NCBI RefSeq assembly: GCF_001570545.1
Contig: NZ_BBXD01000018.1
Location: 263,782-327,781 of the forward strand
Direction: 5' to 3'
Source: Herbidospora mongoliensis
Lineage (GTDB): Bacteria; Actinomycetota; Actinomycetes; Streptosporangiales; Streptosporangiaceae
Length of the DNA stretch: 64,000 bases
The translations under genes and the position numbers were made by a program. The notes under the pieces were generated by a model, which worked only from the letters and a program-made list of their open reading frames with translations, did no database searches and was not told where the DNA came from. Below are positions 8,558-16,090 of the stretch, piece by piece. Numbering within the stretch: the stretch's first letter is position 1; every line of letters begins with the position of its first letter.

Positions 8558-9706
8558 ATGAACGCGATGACCGAGTCACTGTCGGATTCACTGTCGGATT
8601 CACTGTCGGGCGGTCCCCGCGCCCGTCTGGTCGCCAACGACTTCCGCCGCGTCATGGGCCAGTTCGCCAGCGGCGTGACGATCGTCTCCACCCGTGACGG
8701 AGGCCGCGACTTCGGCGCCACCGCCAGCGCGTTCACGTCGCTGTCGCTCGACCCGCCGATGGTGCTGGCCTGCCTGTTCCGCGGCGCGGCCACCGAGGAG
8801 GCGATCCGCCGCACCGGCCGGTTCGGCATCAGCATCCTGCGCGACGACCAGGGCGCGGTCGCCGAGTGCTTCGCCTCCCGCCATCCCAACCGCTTCGCGA
8901 CTGTCGACTTCCGGTACGGCGAGATCGGTGTACCGCTGATCGAGAACGCCCTGGCCCACGTCGAGTGCCGGGTGTCGGAGGCGGTCAAGGGCGGCACCCA
9001 CACCGTGTTCCTGGGAAGCGTGCACAGCGCGGTCCGCTACGACGGCAGGCCGCTGGCCTACTTCGCCGGGAACTTCGGCCACTTCCTGGTCGGCGACGAC
9101 GCCGCCGTCTACGGCGCGATCCGGGCGATGATCCTGGTCGACGGCCTGCCGCCCGGCAGCCCCCTGTCGGTGCGCGACCTGGCCGAGACCCTGTCGGCCG
9201 AGCCGTCGGCGGTGCTCGCGGCGCTCAAGCGGCTCGGCGCCGAGAAGCGGGTCGCCCGCGACCCGGAGGGCGGCTACGTCGTGGGCGGCCTCGACCTGCG
9301 CACCGCCCTCGACATGATCTCCGCCTCCCGCACGATCGAGGTCGGCGTGGCCGAACTGACCGTCGGCTGGGTCGACGACTCCGACGTCGAGGGACTGGCC
9401 CGCCTGGTCGGCCGGCCCTGCCAGGCCTACCCCCGGCCGGCCGGCGGCCCGGACGCGGGCGACGGCCCCGACTTCCACGAACGCCTGGTCGCGCTGGCGG
9501 GCAACGCCCGGCTGCTCAACCACTACCGCGAGCTGTCCACGGTGGCGGCCGGCGCGGGCCCCGGCATCGAGGAGGCGCACGACGACGGCGACCACGCCGC
9601 CATCGTCGCCGGCTACCGGGAGGGGAACCTGGCGACGGTCATCTCCGCGATCGACCGGCACGCCCGCAGGCTGCGTGAGGCCTGGCAGCAATCTTCAGCC
9701 AGATAG
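8558..9706 (+). CDS. Flavin reductase fused to a GntR-type HTH and FCD effector-binding domain
   Basis: A 382-residue fusion. Residues ~20-175 form a flavin reductase domain (FRVMGQFASGVTIVST-like start, ATASAFTSLSLDPPMVL, FAGNFGHFLVG), which supplies FMNH2/FADH2 to two-component monooxygenases. Residues ~185-245 resemble a GntR winged helix (PLSVRDLAETLSAEPSAVLAALKRLG). Residues ~250-375 are helical and carry the FCD pattern: Asp-Phe-His in GPDFHERLVALAGN, then His in DGDHAAIVAGY and His in AIDRHARRL, the likely metal/ligand residues. The reductase of Acinetobacter 4-hydroxyphenylacetate hydroxylase has a C-terminal MarR-like domain that senses substrate and switches the reductase on, so a comparable ligand-gated reductase, a DNA-binding regulator, or both, is likely. 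ATG 8558 follows GGAG at 8546-8549. Confidence 0.8.
   Translation: MNAMTESLSDSLSDSLSGGPRARLVANDFRRVMGQFASGVTIVSTRDGGRDFGATASAFTSLSLDPPMVLACLFRGAATEEAIRRTGRFGISILRDDQGAVAECFASRHPNRFATVDFRYGEIGVPLIENALAHVECRVSEAVKGGTHTVFLGSVHSAVRYDGRPLAYFAGNFGHFLVGDDAAVYGAIRAMILVDGLPPGSPLSVRDLAETLSAEPSAVLAALKRLGAEKRVARDPEGGYVVGGLDLRTALDMISASRTIEVGVAELTVGWVDDSDVEGLARLVGRPCQAYPRPAGGPDAGDGPDFHERLVALAGNARLLNHYRELSTVAAGAGPGIEEAHDDGDHAAIVAGYREGNLATVISAIDRHARRLREAWQQSSAR
8576..8609 (+). repeat. 12-bp direct tandem repeat, 2.8 copies
   Basis: The unit TCACTGTCGGAT occurs at 8576-8587 and 8588-8599, then partially at 8600-8609. It lies in the first codons of the reductase-GntR gene and encodes a repeating Ser-Leu-Ser-Asp stretch. 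It probably reflects slippage expansion in a disordered N-terminus. Confidence 0.8.
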
Positions 9707-9760
9707 TGGACCGGTCCCCGGCCCGGGATGTAGGACGGTGGCAGCTCGATGGGAGGATCA

Positions 9761-10435
9761 ATGAGGATATTGGTAGTCGACGACCACGAAGTGGTGCGGA
9801 ACGGTGTCGTCGCCTCGCTCTCCGCGATGACCCAGTTCCGTGTGGTCGGCGTGGCCGGAACGGGGGAGGACGCGATCGCCCTGGGCCGCCGCACCCACCC
9901 CGACGCGGCGATCGTCGACCTGCGGCTCCCCGACATGACCGGCCAGACCGTGTGCCGCAGACTCATCGAGGACTCCCCTGAGATCGCCGTCGTGATGCTG
10001 ACCACCTATCTCAGCGACGACACCGTCCGCTCGGCGCAGGCGGCGGGCGCGGCGGCCTACGTCACCAAGGCCGCCGGCATCGCCCGTCTCAAGGAGACGC
10101 TGCTCCAGGTCGCCGCCGACCGGCGCATCCGCCTGGCCGACCAGAGCGCCTCCTCGATCGTGCACCGCCTCGACGGCGTGATGAACCGCCGTACCGAACA
10201 CCAGGTCGTCACCCCCCACCAGCGCAGAGTCCTGGAGCTGGTCGCCGCCGGGCTGACCAACGGCCAGATCGGCGACCGGCTCTGCATCTCCGAGTCGACG
10301 GTCCGCTTCCACATCCAGAAGCTCAAGCGCACACTGGCGGTCTCCAGCCGCACCGCGCTGGTCGTGAAGGCGATGCAGGACGGGACGATCCCGCCGGCGC
10401 CCGAAGACGGAGAGATCGCGGCGCAGGCGGGCTAG
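9761..10435 (+). CDS. NarL/LuxR-family response regulator
   Basis: A 224-residue two-component response regulator. The N-terminal receiver domain has the acidic pair in VVDDHE, the phospho-acceptor Asp53 in IVDLRLPD, the conserved Thr of MLTTY, and the Lys of VTKAAG. The C-terminal LuxR-type HTH is clear (QRRVLELVAAGLTNGQIGDRL, then SESTVRFHIQKLKRTL). ATG 9761 has GGGAGG just upstream; an in-frame ATG at 9749 is less well placed. The kinase gene starts at the base after this stop codon, so the two form a coupled pair. Its target promoters are not visible here. Confidence 0.92.
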   Translation: MRILVVDDHEVVRNGVVASLSAMTQFRVVGVAGTGEDAIALGRRTHPDAAIVDLRLPDMTGQTVCRRLIEDSPEIAVVMLTTYLSDDTVRSAQAAGAAAYVTKAAGIARLKETLLQVAADRRIRLADQSASSIVHRLDGVMNRRTEHQVVTPHQRRVLELVAAGLTNGQIGDRLCISESTVRFHIQKLKRTLAVSSRTALVVKAMQDGTIPPAPEDGEIAAQAG

Positions 10436-12388
10436 ATGGAACATGGCACCACCCCACCGGTAGCGACCGCACGCCTCGACTCAGAGGACCTGACCGTCCT
10501 GGCCGACCGGGCCAGGGACGCCCTGGGCTGCCGCGCCGTCCTGATCACCGGCCGCGACTCCGGCGGCAGGACCACCATCGTCGGCATGTCGGGCCTGACC
10601 CCCGACGACGTCCAGCGCGACTGGCCCGCGTTCCTGCGCGCCGACCGCGCCGACGACGACTGGCTGCCCCCGCACCCCGGGATGCCGCACGTCCACTCCC
10701 TGCCCGCCGTCCCGCTGAACGAGGGCGAGCAGATCCGCCGCCTGGCCCTGTTCGTGAGCGGCAAGCGGATGGGCGGCCTCCACCTGGTGTGCGCCACCGG
10801 CACGCCGCACGCCGAGACCCTGGCGGCGGATTTCGGTGGCCACGCCGCCATGGCCATGGCCAGCCGCCGCCTGCGCCGGGGCAGCGGCATGCAGGTCGAA
10901 CGCCGCATCGCCCAGTCGGAGGCGATCCTGGACCTGGCGGCGGCGATCTCCTGGGTCGGCTTCGAGAACCTGGTCGGCCGGGTGGCGGCGGCGGTCCGCA
11001 ACGTCATCGGCCTGGTCCGCGTCCGCGTCTACCTGTTCAACGAGGACTCGGGCCTGCTGGAACCCCTGCCGGAACCCGACGGCACGTTCCCGCCCGGAGC
11101 CGAACCGGTCGACCCCCACGACATGCGCCACCGGGTGGCCCGCGTCTTCGCGACCGGACGGGCCGACCTGACGAACGCCCCGGCGTCCTCGCTGCTCACC
11201 ACGCCGATGTTCGTCTCGGGCCGGGCGACCGGCGTCCTGGAGATCGTCGACAAGCCGCGCGGCTTCACCATGACCGACCTGCACGACGCCCAGCTCCTGG
11301 CCCGCCCCATCGCGGTCTCCGTCGAGCTGACCGCCAACGTGCGCCGCCTGCGCGTCCGCAGCGAGATCGAGGCCGTCCTGTCCGACGCCGCCGCCGACAT
11401 GCGCGACGGCGACGACTTCGCCGCCCAGCTCCCGGGGGTCCTGGCCGCGATGCGCAAGGCCATCGACGCCGACCTCGTCGCCTACACCCCCGAGTCGGCC
11501 CTCCGCCAGAACGCCTGGCGCGACGACCTCGACGAGACGTCCAGACGGCGCGTCTGCGCCCTGGCCGAGCACCCGGGAACACCGCGCGGTGTCCTGGTCA
11601 CCCCGGTGACCATCGGCGACCAGCGGGTCGGCACCCTCGTCGCGGTCTGGCTGTCGGCCGGGACCGTCGGCCGTCCGGAACGCCGCGGCTTCGCCCGCCT
11701 GGCCCACGTGATCGCGCTGTCGATCGCCAGCGCCGCCTTCCTCCGCCAGCGCACGGCCCTGGCCCGTCTGGAGGAACGCCACCGCTTCGCCGGCCAGCTC
11801 CACGACGAGGTGGCCCAGTTCATGTTCGCCGCCCAGATCCAGCTCGACGAGGTCCTCGAACTCGACGAGATCCCCGACGAGGCCGTCGACCGCCTGGGCC
11901 TGGCCAGTTCCCTGCTGGCCAGAGGCGACGCCACGCTGCGCCGGGTCATCTCCGAACTCCCGCAGCAGTCCAGCCAGCTCCTGGCCAACCGCATCGAGGC
12001 GGTCCTGGAGGAGGTCCGCCGCGCCTTCCGCGCCGACATCCGCTCCACCGTCCGCACGGACGCCGTCGACTCCGTCGCCACCGCCGAGACCCAGGACCTG
12101 CTCGTGGCCGCGACCAGGGAACTGGTCGTCAACGCGGCCAAACACGCCGGCCCGTGCACGATCGAGGTCCTGCTCGACGCCCCGGAACCCGGCCTCATCC
12201 GCCTCCAGGTGACCGACGACGGCGTCGGGCTCGACGCGCGCGCCCATCGCGACTTCGGCTCGTCCGGCCACGGGCTCCCGTCACTGCGCCGCAACGTCGC
12301 CGAGGCGGGCGGCACACTGGACCTGTTCATGAGCGCCTCGTCCGGCACGACGGTGGCGCTCACCTTGGGTGCCGCGAGTTTTCCTTGA
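10436..12388 (+). CDS. Cytosolic GAF-domain sensor histidine kinase (NarL partner type)
   Basis: A 650-residue histidine kinase with no membrane segment, so it should sense an internal signal. The first ~435 residues look like consecutive GAF-type sensory domains; the block around residues 160-310 is the clearest. The dimerisation/phospho-acceptor segment RHRFAGQLHDEVAQFMFAAQ is HisKA_3-like with His456 as the phosphorylated residue. The ATPase domain shows the N-box ELVVNAAKHA, the G1 box DDGVGLD and the G2 box GHGLPSLRRN. Its ATG directly follows the TAG of the response regulator gene, indicating co-translation and a cognate pair. The ligand is unknown; the flavin enzymes nearby make a redox or aromatic signal conceivable but unproven. 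Confidence 0.88.
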   Translation: MEHGTTPPVATARLDSEDLTVLADRARDALGCRAVLITGRDSGGRTTIVGMSGLTPDDVQRDWPAFLRADRADDDWLPPHPGMPHVHSLPAVPLNEGEQIRRLALFVSGKRMGGLHLVCATGTPHAETLAADFGGHAAMAMASRRLRRGSGMQVERRIAQSEAILDLAAAISWVGFENLVGRVAAAVRNVIGLVRVRVYLFNEDSGLLEPLPEPDGTFPPGAEPVDPHDMRHRVARVFATGRADLTNAPASSLLTTPMFVSGRATGVLEIVDKPRGFTMTDLHDAQLLARPIAVSVELTANVRRLRVRSEIEAVLSDAAADMRDGDDFAAQLPGVLAAMRKAIDADLVAYTPESALRQNAWRDDLDETSRRRVCALAEHPGTPRGVLVTPVTIGDQRVGTLVAVWLSAGTVGRPERRGFARLAHVIALSIASAAFLRQRTALARLEERHRFAGQLHDEVAQFMFAAQIQLDEVLELDEIPDEAVDRLGLASSLLARGDATLRRVISELPQQSSQLLANRIEAVLEEVRRAFRADIRSTVRTDAVDSVATAETQDLLVAATRELVVNAAKHAGPCTIEVLLDAPEPGLIRLQVTDDGVGLDARAHRDFGSSGHGLPSLRRNVAEAGGTLDLFMSASSGTTVALTLGAASFP

Positions 12389-12438
12389 GGAAGGATCTTC
12401 CTCGGCCGGGGGCGGAACTGTCGGTGGTGACCTCTAGC

Positions 12439-13107
12439 ATGACGCAGGTGACCGCCTACGACGACGCTGACGTGTACGAATACCTCGATTCCTCGGCTCT
12501 GTCGCCGCGGCAGCAGCGGATCCTCGTCACGATCCGAGACTGGGTGGTCAGGCACGGATACTCGCCGAGCACCCGGGAGATCGGTGACGCGGTCGGGCTG
12601 CGGTCGTCCTCGTCGGTGTCGAGGCACCTGAAGGTCCTGGAGGATCAGGGCTTCCTCCGCCGGGGCACGGCGATGACCAGGCCGATCGACGTGCGGGAGT
12701 TCCTGCGCGAGCCCGCGCCGCGGCCCGTCGCCGACATGGTGAGCGTGCCCATGGTCGGCGACATCGCGGCGGGCGTCCCCATCCCGGCCGAGCAATACAT
12801 GGACGACTCGCTGACCCTGCCGCGCGACCTCACCGGCCGGGGGACCGTGTTCGGGCTGCGGGTGCGGGGCGACTCGATGGTCGACGCGGCGATCTGCGAC
12901 GGTGACATCGTCGTGGTCCGGCAGCAGCCCGAGGCGCACTCGGGTCAGATCGTCGCCGCGATGATCGACGGTGAGGCGACCGTCAAGGTGTTCCGGCGGC
13001 GCGACGGGCACGTGTTCCTGGAGCCGCGCAACCCCGCCTTCGAGGTCATCGACGGCGACGACGCCGCGGTGCTGGGCATCGTGGTGTCGGTCCTGCGCAA
13101 CCTCTGA
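12439..13107 (+). CDS. lexA: LexA-type self-cleaving repressor
   Basis: A 222-residue LexA repressor. The N-terminal winged helix is seen in SPRQQRILVTIRDWVVRHGYSPSTREIG and SSSSVSRHLKVLEDQGFL. The C-terminal S24 peptidase domain has the Ala111-Gly112 cleavage site (DIAAGVPIPAEQ), catalytic Ser146 (RGDSMVDAAICDGD) and Lys183 (EATVKVF). All residues for RecA-stimulated self-cleavage are present, so it should be a functional SOS-type repressor. ATG 12439 is used; in-frame GTGs at 12424 and 12427 are possible. I see no actinobacterial SOS box just upstream. It sits in an accessory setting, so it may be a paralogue rather than the genome's main LexA. Confidence 0.9.
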   Translation: MTQVTAYDDADVYEYLDSSALSPRQQRILVTIRDWVVRHGYSPSTREIGDAVGLRSSSSVSRHLKVLEDQGFLRRGTAMTRPIDVREFLREPAPRPVADMVSVPMVGDIAAGVPIPAEQYMDDSLTLPRDLTGRGTVFGLRVRGDSMVDAAICDGDIVVVRQQPEAHSGQIVAAMIDGEATVKVFRRRDGHVFLEPRNPAFEVIDGDDAAVLGIVVSVLRNL

Positions 13108-13110
13108 CGG

Positions 13111-13566
13111 TCACGGTTCCAGCAGGCGGCGGGGGCCCGGCCCCCGTTCCGCCAGGGTGTCTCCGGGGTTGACCAGCGCGCACTGCTCGAACGACAGGCA
13201 GCCGCAGCCGATGCACTCGGTGAAGCGGTCGCGCATGCGCTCCATCTTCTCAATGCGGGCGTCGATCTCCTCGCTCCAGCACGCCGACGCCCTGACCCAG
13301 AACTCCCGGGTGGGCGGGACACCCTCCGGCAGGAATCCCAGCACTCCGCCGATCACCGACAGCGGCATGCCGACGCTCTGCGAGGCGCGGATGAACGCCA
13401 CCCGGCGCAGCGTGGTGCGGTGGTAGCGGCGCTGGTTGCCGGTCGTCCGGCGGCTGGCGATGAGCCCCTGCCGCTCGTAGAAGCGCAGCGCCGAGGCGGG
13501 CACCCCGCTGCGCTCGGACAGTTCGCCGATGGTCAGTTCCTTGGCGATCTTCGCGGGTTCCGGCAT
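13111..13566 (-). CDS. soxR: SoxR-type MerR-family redox sensor
   Basis: A 151-residue MerR-family regulator with the SoxR signature. The N-terminal HTH reads LTIGELSERSGVPASALRFYERQGLI. The dimerisation helix is followed by the [2Fe-2S] cluster motif CIGCGCLSFEQC, with cysteines 118, 121, 123 and 129. Family knowledge: actinomycete SoxR is activated by redox-cycling metabolites and switches on reductases, monooxygenases and transporters rather than soxS. It is divergent from an FMN reductase gene with a SoxR box in the shared promoter, so direct control of that gene is very likely. Its 3' end converges on lexA with only three bases between the stop codons. Confidence 0.95.
   Translation of the reverse strand: MPEPAKIAKELTIGELSERSGVPASALRFYERQGLIASRRTTGNQRRYHRTTLRRVAFIRASQSVGMPLSVIGGVLGFLPEGVPPTREFWVRASACWSEEIDARIEKMERMRDRFTECIGCGCLSFEQCALVNPGDTLAERGPGPRRLLEP
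13130..13146. terminator. GC-rich hairpin between converging lexA and soxR
   Basis: CGGGGGCCCGGCCCCCG (13130-13146) is a near-perfect palindrome inside the last codons of soxR, about 20 bases past the lexA stop. With three bases between the converging genes, it may end the lexA transcript. It lacks a U tract. Confidence 0.35.
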
Positions 13567-13584
13567 GGGACGACCCTAGCTTGA

Positions 13585-13603
13585 CATGAACCTCGGTTGA
13601 GGT
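13585..13603. promoter_or_regulatory. SoxR box in the soxR/FMN-reductase divergent promoter
   Basis: CATGAACCTCGGTTGAGGT matches the known actinomycete SoxR-box pattern CCTCAACC-N2-GGTTGAGG: the right half-site is perfect and the left is imperfect. It overlaps a TTGACA -35 element at 13581-13586. A weak -10 could lie at 13603-13608 (16-base spacer) or 13606-13611 (19-base spacer, as in MerR-family activated promoters). Confidence 0.75.
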
Positions 13604-13663
13604 ATGAGGCTGGGCACACGGCGCGACCAGCACCGGAACCCTGACACTCATGGAGGCTTCATC

Positions 13664-14257
13664 ATGCCCGCGGAACCGATCCGGCTCGCAGTCATCGTCG
13701 GCAGCGTCCGGGAGGGCCGTTTCGGCCCGACCGTCGCCCGATGGTTCGCCGACCAGGCCCGCCCGCGCGAGGACCTGGACGTCGACGTCATCGACCTGGC
13801 CGAGGTCCACCTGCCGATGGTGATGCCGGCGTTCGGGACCGCGCCGGCCCCGGAGGCGGCGCGGGCGCTGGCGTCGCTGACCCCCCGGCTGGACGCGGCC
13901 GACGCGTTCGTCATCGTGACCCCGGAGTACAACCACAGCTTCCCGGCGGCCCTGAAGAACGTCATCGACTGGCACGGCCCGCAGTGGCACGTCAAACCCG
14001 TCGGCTTCGTCTCCTACGGCGGCCTGTCCGGCGGCCTGCGGGCGGTCGAGCACCTGCGCCTGGTCTTCGCCGAACTCCACGCGGTCGGCATCCGCGACAC
14101 TGTCAGCTTCCACGGCGCCTGGCGCCAGTTCGACGGCGACGGCGTCCCGATCAGCCCCGAGGGCTGCAACGGCGCCGCCAAGACCATGCTCGACCAGCTC
14201 ACCTGGTGGGCCAGGACCCTGCGCGAGGGCAGGACCGCCCGCCCCTACGCCGCCTGA
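13664..14257 (+). CDS. NADPH-dependent FMN reductase (flavodoxin-like fold)
   Basis: A 197-residue NAD(P)H-dependent FMN reductase family protein. The phosphate-binding loop appears as VIVGSVREGRFGPTVARWF and the flavin-contacting loop as TPEYNHSFPAALKNVIDW. ATG 13664 is preceded by GGAGG at 13652-13656 with good spacing. Reductases of this family are known SoxR targets in Streptomyces, and the SoxR box directly upstream puts this one under redox control. Role: reducing quinones or flavins, either for detoxification of redox-active metabolites or to feed flavin-dependent oxygenases nearby. Confidence 0.88.
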   Translation: MPAEPIRLAVIVGSVREGRFGPTVARWFADQARPREDLDVDVIDLAEVHLPMVMPAFGTAPAPEAARALASLTPRLDAADAFVIVTPEYNHSFPAALKNVIDWHGPQWHVKPVGFVSYGGLSGGLRAVEHLRLVFAELHAVGIRDTVSFHGAWRQFDGDGVPISPEGCNGAAKTMLDQLTWWARTLREGRTARPYAA

Positions 14258-14265
14258 GACGCGCC

Positions 14266-15909
14266 CTATTTCTGGGGGAGGCCGACGGCGTTGGCCGCGT
14301 CGGCCTCGAAGTACTCCGTCGTGGCGAAGGGGCCGACGTGGCCCTCGAAGAAGGTCCGCACGCCGTCGACCGAGTCGTGGACGATCACGTTCACCGCCTT
14401 GGTCCCGTCGGTGCTCGCCACCGCCATCGTCCAGGTGGCGCCCTTCGGAAGCCGGCCGTACGCCTGCTTCAGGGAATCCCAGAAAGCGTCGTTCTCGGAA
14501 ATCGTGGAAACGGCCATCACGTGCATCGTGGCATCCTTCTCATCGGCTCTGGGATTCACCCGGCAATTGATGTGGAGATACTGCGCGGCGCCATTCTTGA
14601 AGTCGTAGATCGCGACGGTCTGAGGGTCTTCCAGCGGATCGTCCGAGGGCATCAGGAAATGGGTCTCGCTGATCGGGAGTAGTTCGTAGTCGAGCTGTTC
14701 CGGTTTGTCGAGGAGCTGCGCCTCCATGGGGTTCAGGGTGAATCGCAGGCGCAGTTTCCCGTGTTCGGCCGTCACGTCGTAGCGGGTGCCGGGGCGCTCG
14801 TAGGAGCCCTCGTACCTGGATAAATCGAGGGCCAGGGCCGGGTCGGGCGCCGGCAGGCCGGGGATCGTGGGCGCGCCGAGGTCGGTCAGGATCTCGTTGA
14901 ACACCTCGCGGTAGAAGCTGTCGCGTGGACCGGCGTTGGCCAGCATCGCGACGGCGATGTTCGATTCCGGCAGGATCCGCAGGCGGGCGCTCTGGCTGAT
15001 CGCGCTGCCGTCGTGGGCGTAGACGGTCTGGCCGTGCCAGTCGCCCACGATGAGGCCGAGCGCCCATTCCGCGCCGAACATGTACGGGTCGGGAATCGGG
15101 ACCCGCGACCGCGTCATCTCGCGGATGATGCCGGGGGAGACGATCCTGGTCCCGTTGGGCGCCGTTCCCTCGTTGAGGAAGACGGACGCCATGGTGAGCA
15201 GGTCGCGGGCCGTCGTGTTGACGTTGCCCGCCGGGCCGAAGGAACGCGGCAGGTGATCCAGCGGGGAGAGGAAGGGGCCCTCTTCGAGGGATCGGATCAG
15301 GTAGCCGGTCGCGGCCCGATCCGGGTCGACGTGCTCGCGCCTGCTGGTCGTCGAGGTCAGCCCCAACGGGTCGAACAGGCGGTCCTTGACGATGTCGTCC
15401 CACCGCCTGCCGTCGATCACCTCCATGACGCGGGCGAGGATCGCGTAGCCGAGGGCCGTGCTGTAGCCGTGGGTGTGGCCCAAGGGGTGGACCTGGCGGG
15501 CGTCGGCGATGTTCGCCACCATGCGTTCGTAGACGTCGTCGCCCTCGCCCGGATCTCCGAAGTCCTCCTCGATGCCGCTGGTGTGGTTGAGGAGGTGGCG
15601 GGGCGTGACCCTGGCGCCGACGTTCGGGTCGGCGACCCGGAAATCGGGGAGGTAGGTCCGCACCGGCTCGTCCAAGGCGACCTTCCCTTCGTCCACCAAC
15701 CGCATGAAGGCCAGGGCGGTCCAGGTCTTGGAGACGGAGCCGCACTGGTAGACGGTGCCGGGCATCGCGGGGTCCCGCGTGGCGATGTTCTTGACGCCGA
15801 CGGCGAAGTCGGTGATCTCTCCGTCGTGGAGCACGCCGATCGCGGCGCTCGGGATCCGGTAGTCCGCGAGCAGCTCGGCGACGCGTGCTCGAATCCGGTT
15901 CACATCCAT
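14266..15909 (-). CDS. Class C beta-lactamase-like serine hydrolase with two extra C-terminal domains
   Basis: A 547-residue serine hydrolase of the beta-lactamase / D-aminopeptidase fold. The nucleophile motif SxxK is S58-V-S-K61. The second motif is Tyr-Ser-Thr in HGYSTALGY rather than the usual Tyr-x-Asn. The third is His-Asp-Gly in YAHDGSA. After ~residue 355 comes a lipocalin-like barrel (RYEGSYERPGTRYDV). The last ~90 residues (from MHVMAVSTISEND) look like a separate alpha/beta domain I cannot name. No signal peptide is seen, so it is probably cytosolic, which argues against a cell-wall penicillin-binding role. It could be an esterase or transacylase. ATG 15909 has AAAGGA at good spacing; ATG 15915 is possible. 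It is divergent from the HTH regulator and converges on the FMN reductase gene. Confidence 0.8.
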   Translation of the reverse strand: MDVNRIRARVAELLADYRIPSAAIGVLHDGEITDFAVGVKNIATRDPAMPGTVYQCGSVSKTWTALAFMRLVDEGKVALDEPVRTYLPDFRVADPNVGARVTPRHLLNHTSGIEEDFGDPGEGDDVYERMVANIADARQVHPLGHTHGYSTALGYAILARVMEVIDGRRWDDIVKDRLFDPLGLTSTTSRREHVDPDRAATGYLIRSLEEGPFLSPLDHLPRSFGPAGNVNTTARDLLTMASVFLNEGTAPNGTRIVSPGIIREMTRSRVPIPDPYMFGAEWALGLIVGDWHGQTVYAHDGSAISQSARLRILPESNIAVAMLANAGPRDSFYREVFNEILTDLGAPTIPGLPAPDPALALDLSRYEGSYERPGTRYDVTAEHGKLRLRFTLNPMEAQLLDKPEQLDYELLPISETHFLMPSDDPLEDPQTVAIYDFKNGAAQYLHINCRVNPRADEKDATMHVMAVSTISENDAFWDSLKQAYGRLPKGATWTMAVASTDGTKAVNVIVHDSVDGVRTFFEGHVGPFATTEYFEADAANAVGLPQK

Positions 15910-15958
15910 TCTCATCCTTTCGGGGCGAGTGAAGGCTACGTTGCGTTTCGCGTATCAT

Positions 15959-16031
15959 CAACGATGAAAACCGGAAATACTGGGCTTTCTCGTCAATCGT
16001 TGCAACAACATTGGTGATGAATGCAATTGCA
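15959..16031. promoter_or_regulatory. Cluster of palindromes between the hydrolase and regulator genes
   Basis: This relatively AT-rich spacer contains CAACGAT (15959-15965) inverted against ATCGTTG (15996-16002), a GTTGCAAC palindrome (15999-16006), and a perfect TGCAATTGCA palindrome (16022-16031). These are candidate operators, perhaps for the adjacent MarR-like regulator acting on itself and the hydrolase. Confidence 0.4.
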
Positions 16032-16090
16032 GGTTGACCGCCGTTGCGATGTGGTGCCGGTGAACGCACCCCGGGAAGGAGGGCGCGCCG

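Noticed and set aside
8352-8561. A 69-codon rightward frame upstream of the reductase gene
   Set aside because: No ribosome-binding site, lies in the divergent promoter region, and has no recognisable features.
14266-15909. An antibiotic-resistance beta-lactamase
   Set aside because: No signal peptide, altered second motif and extra domains; better described as a general serine hydrolase.
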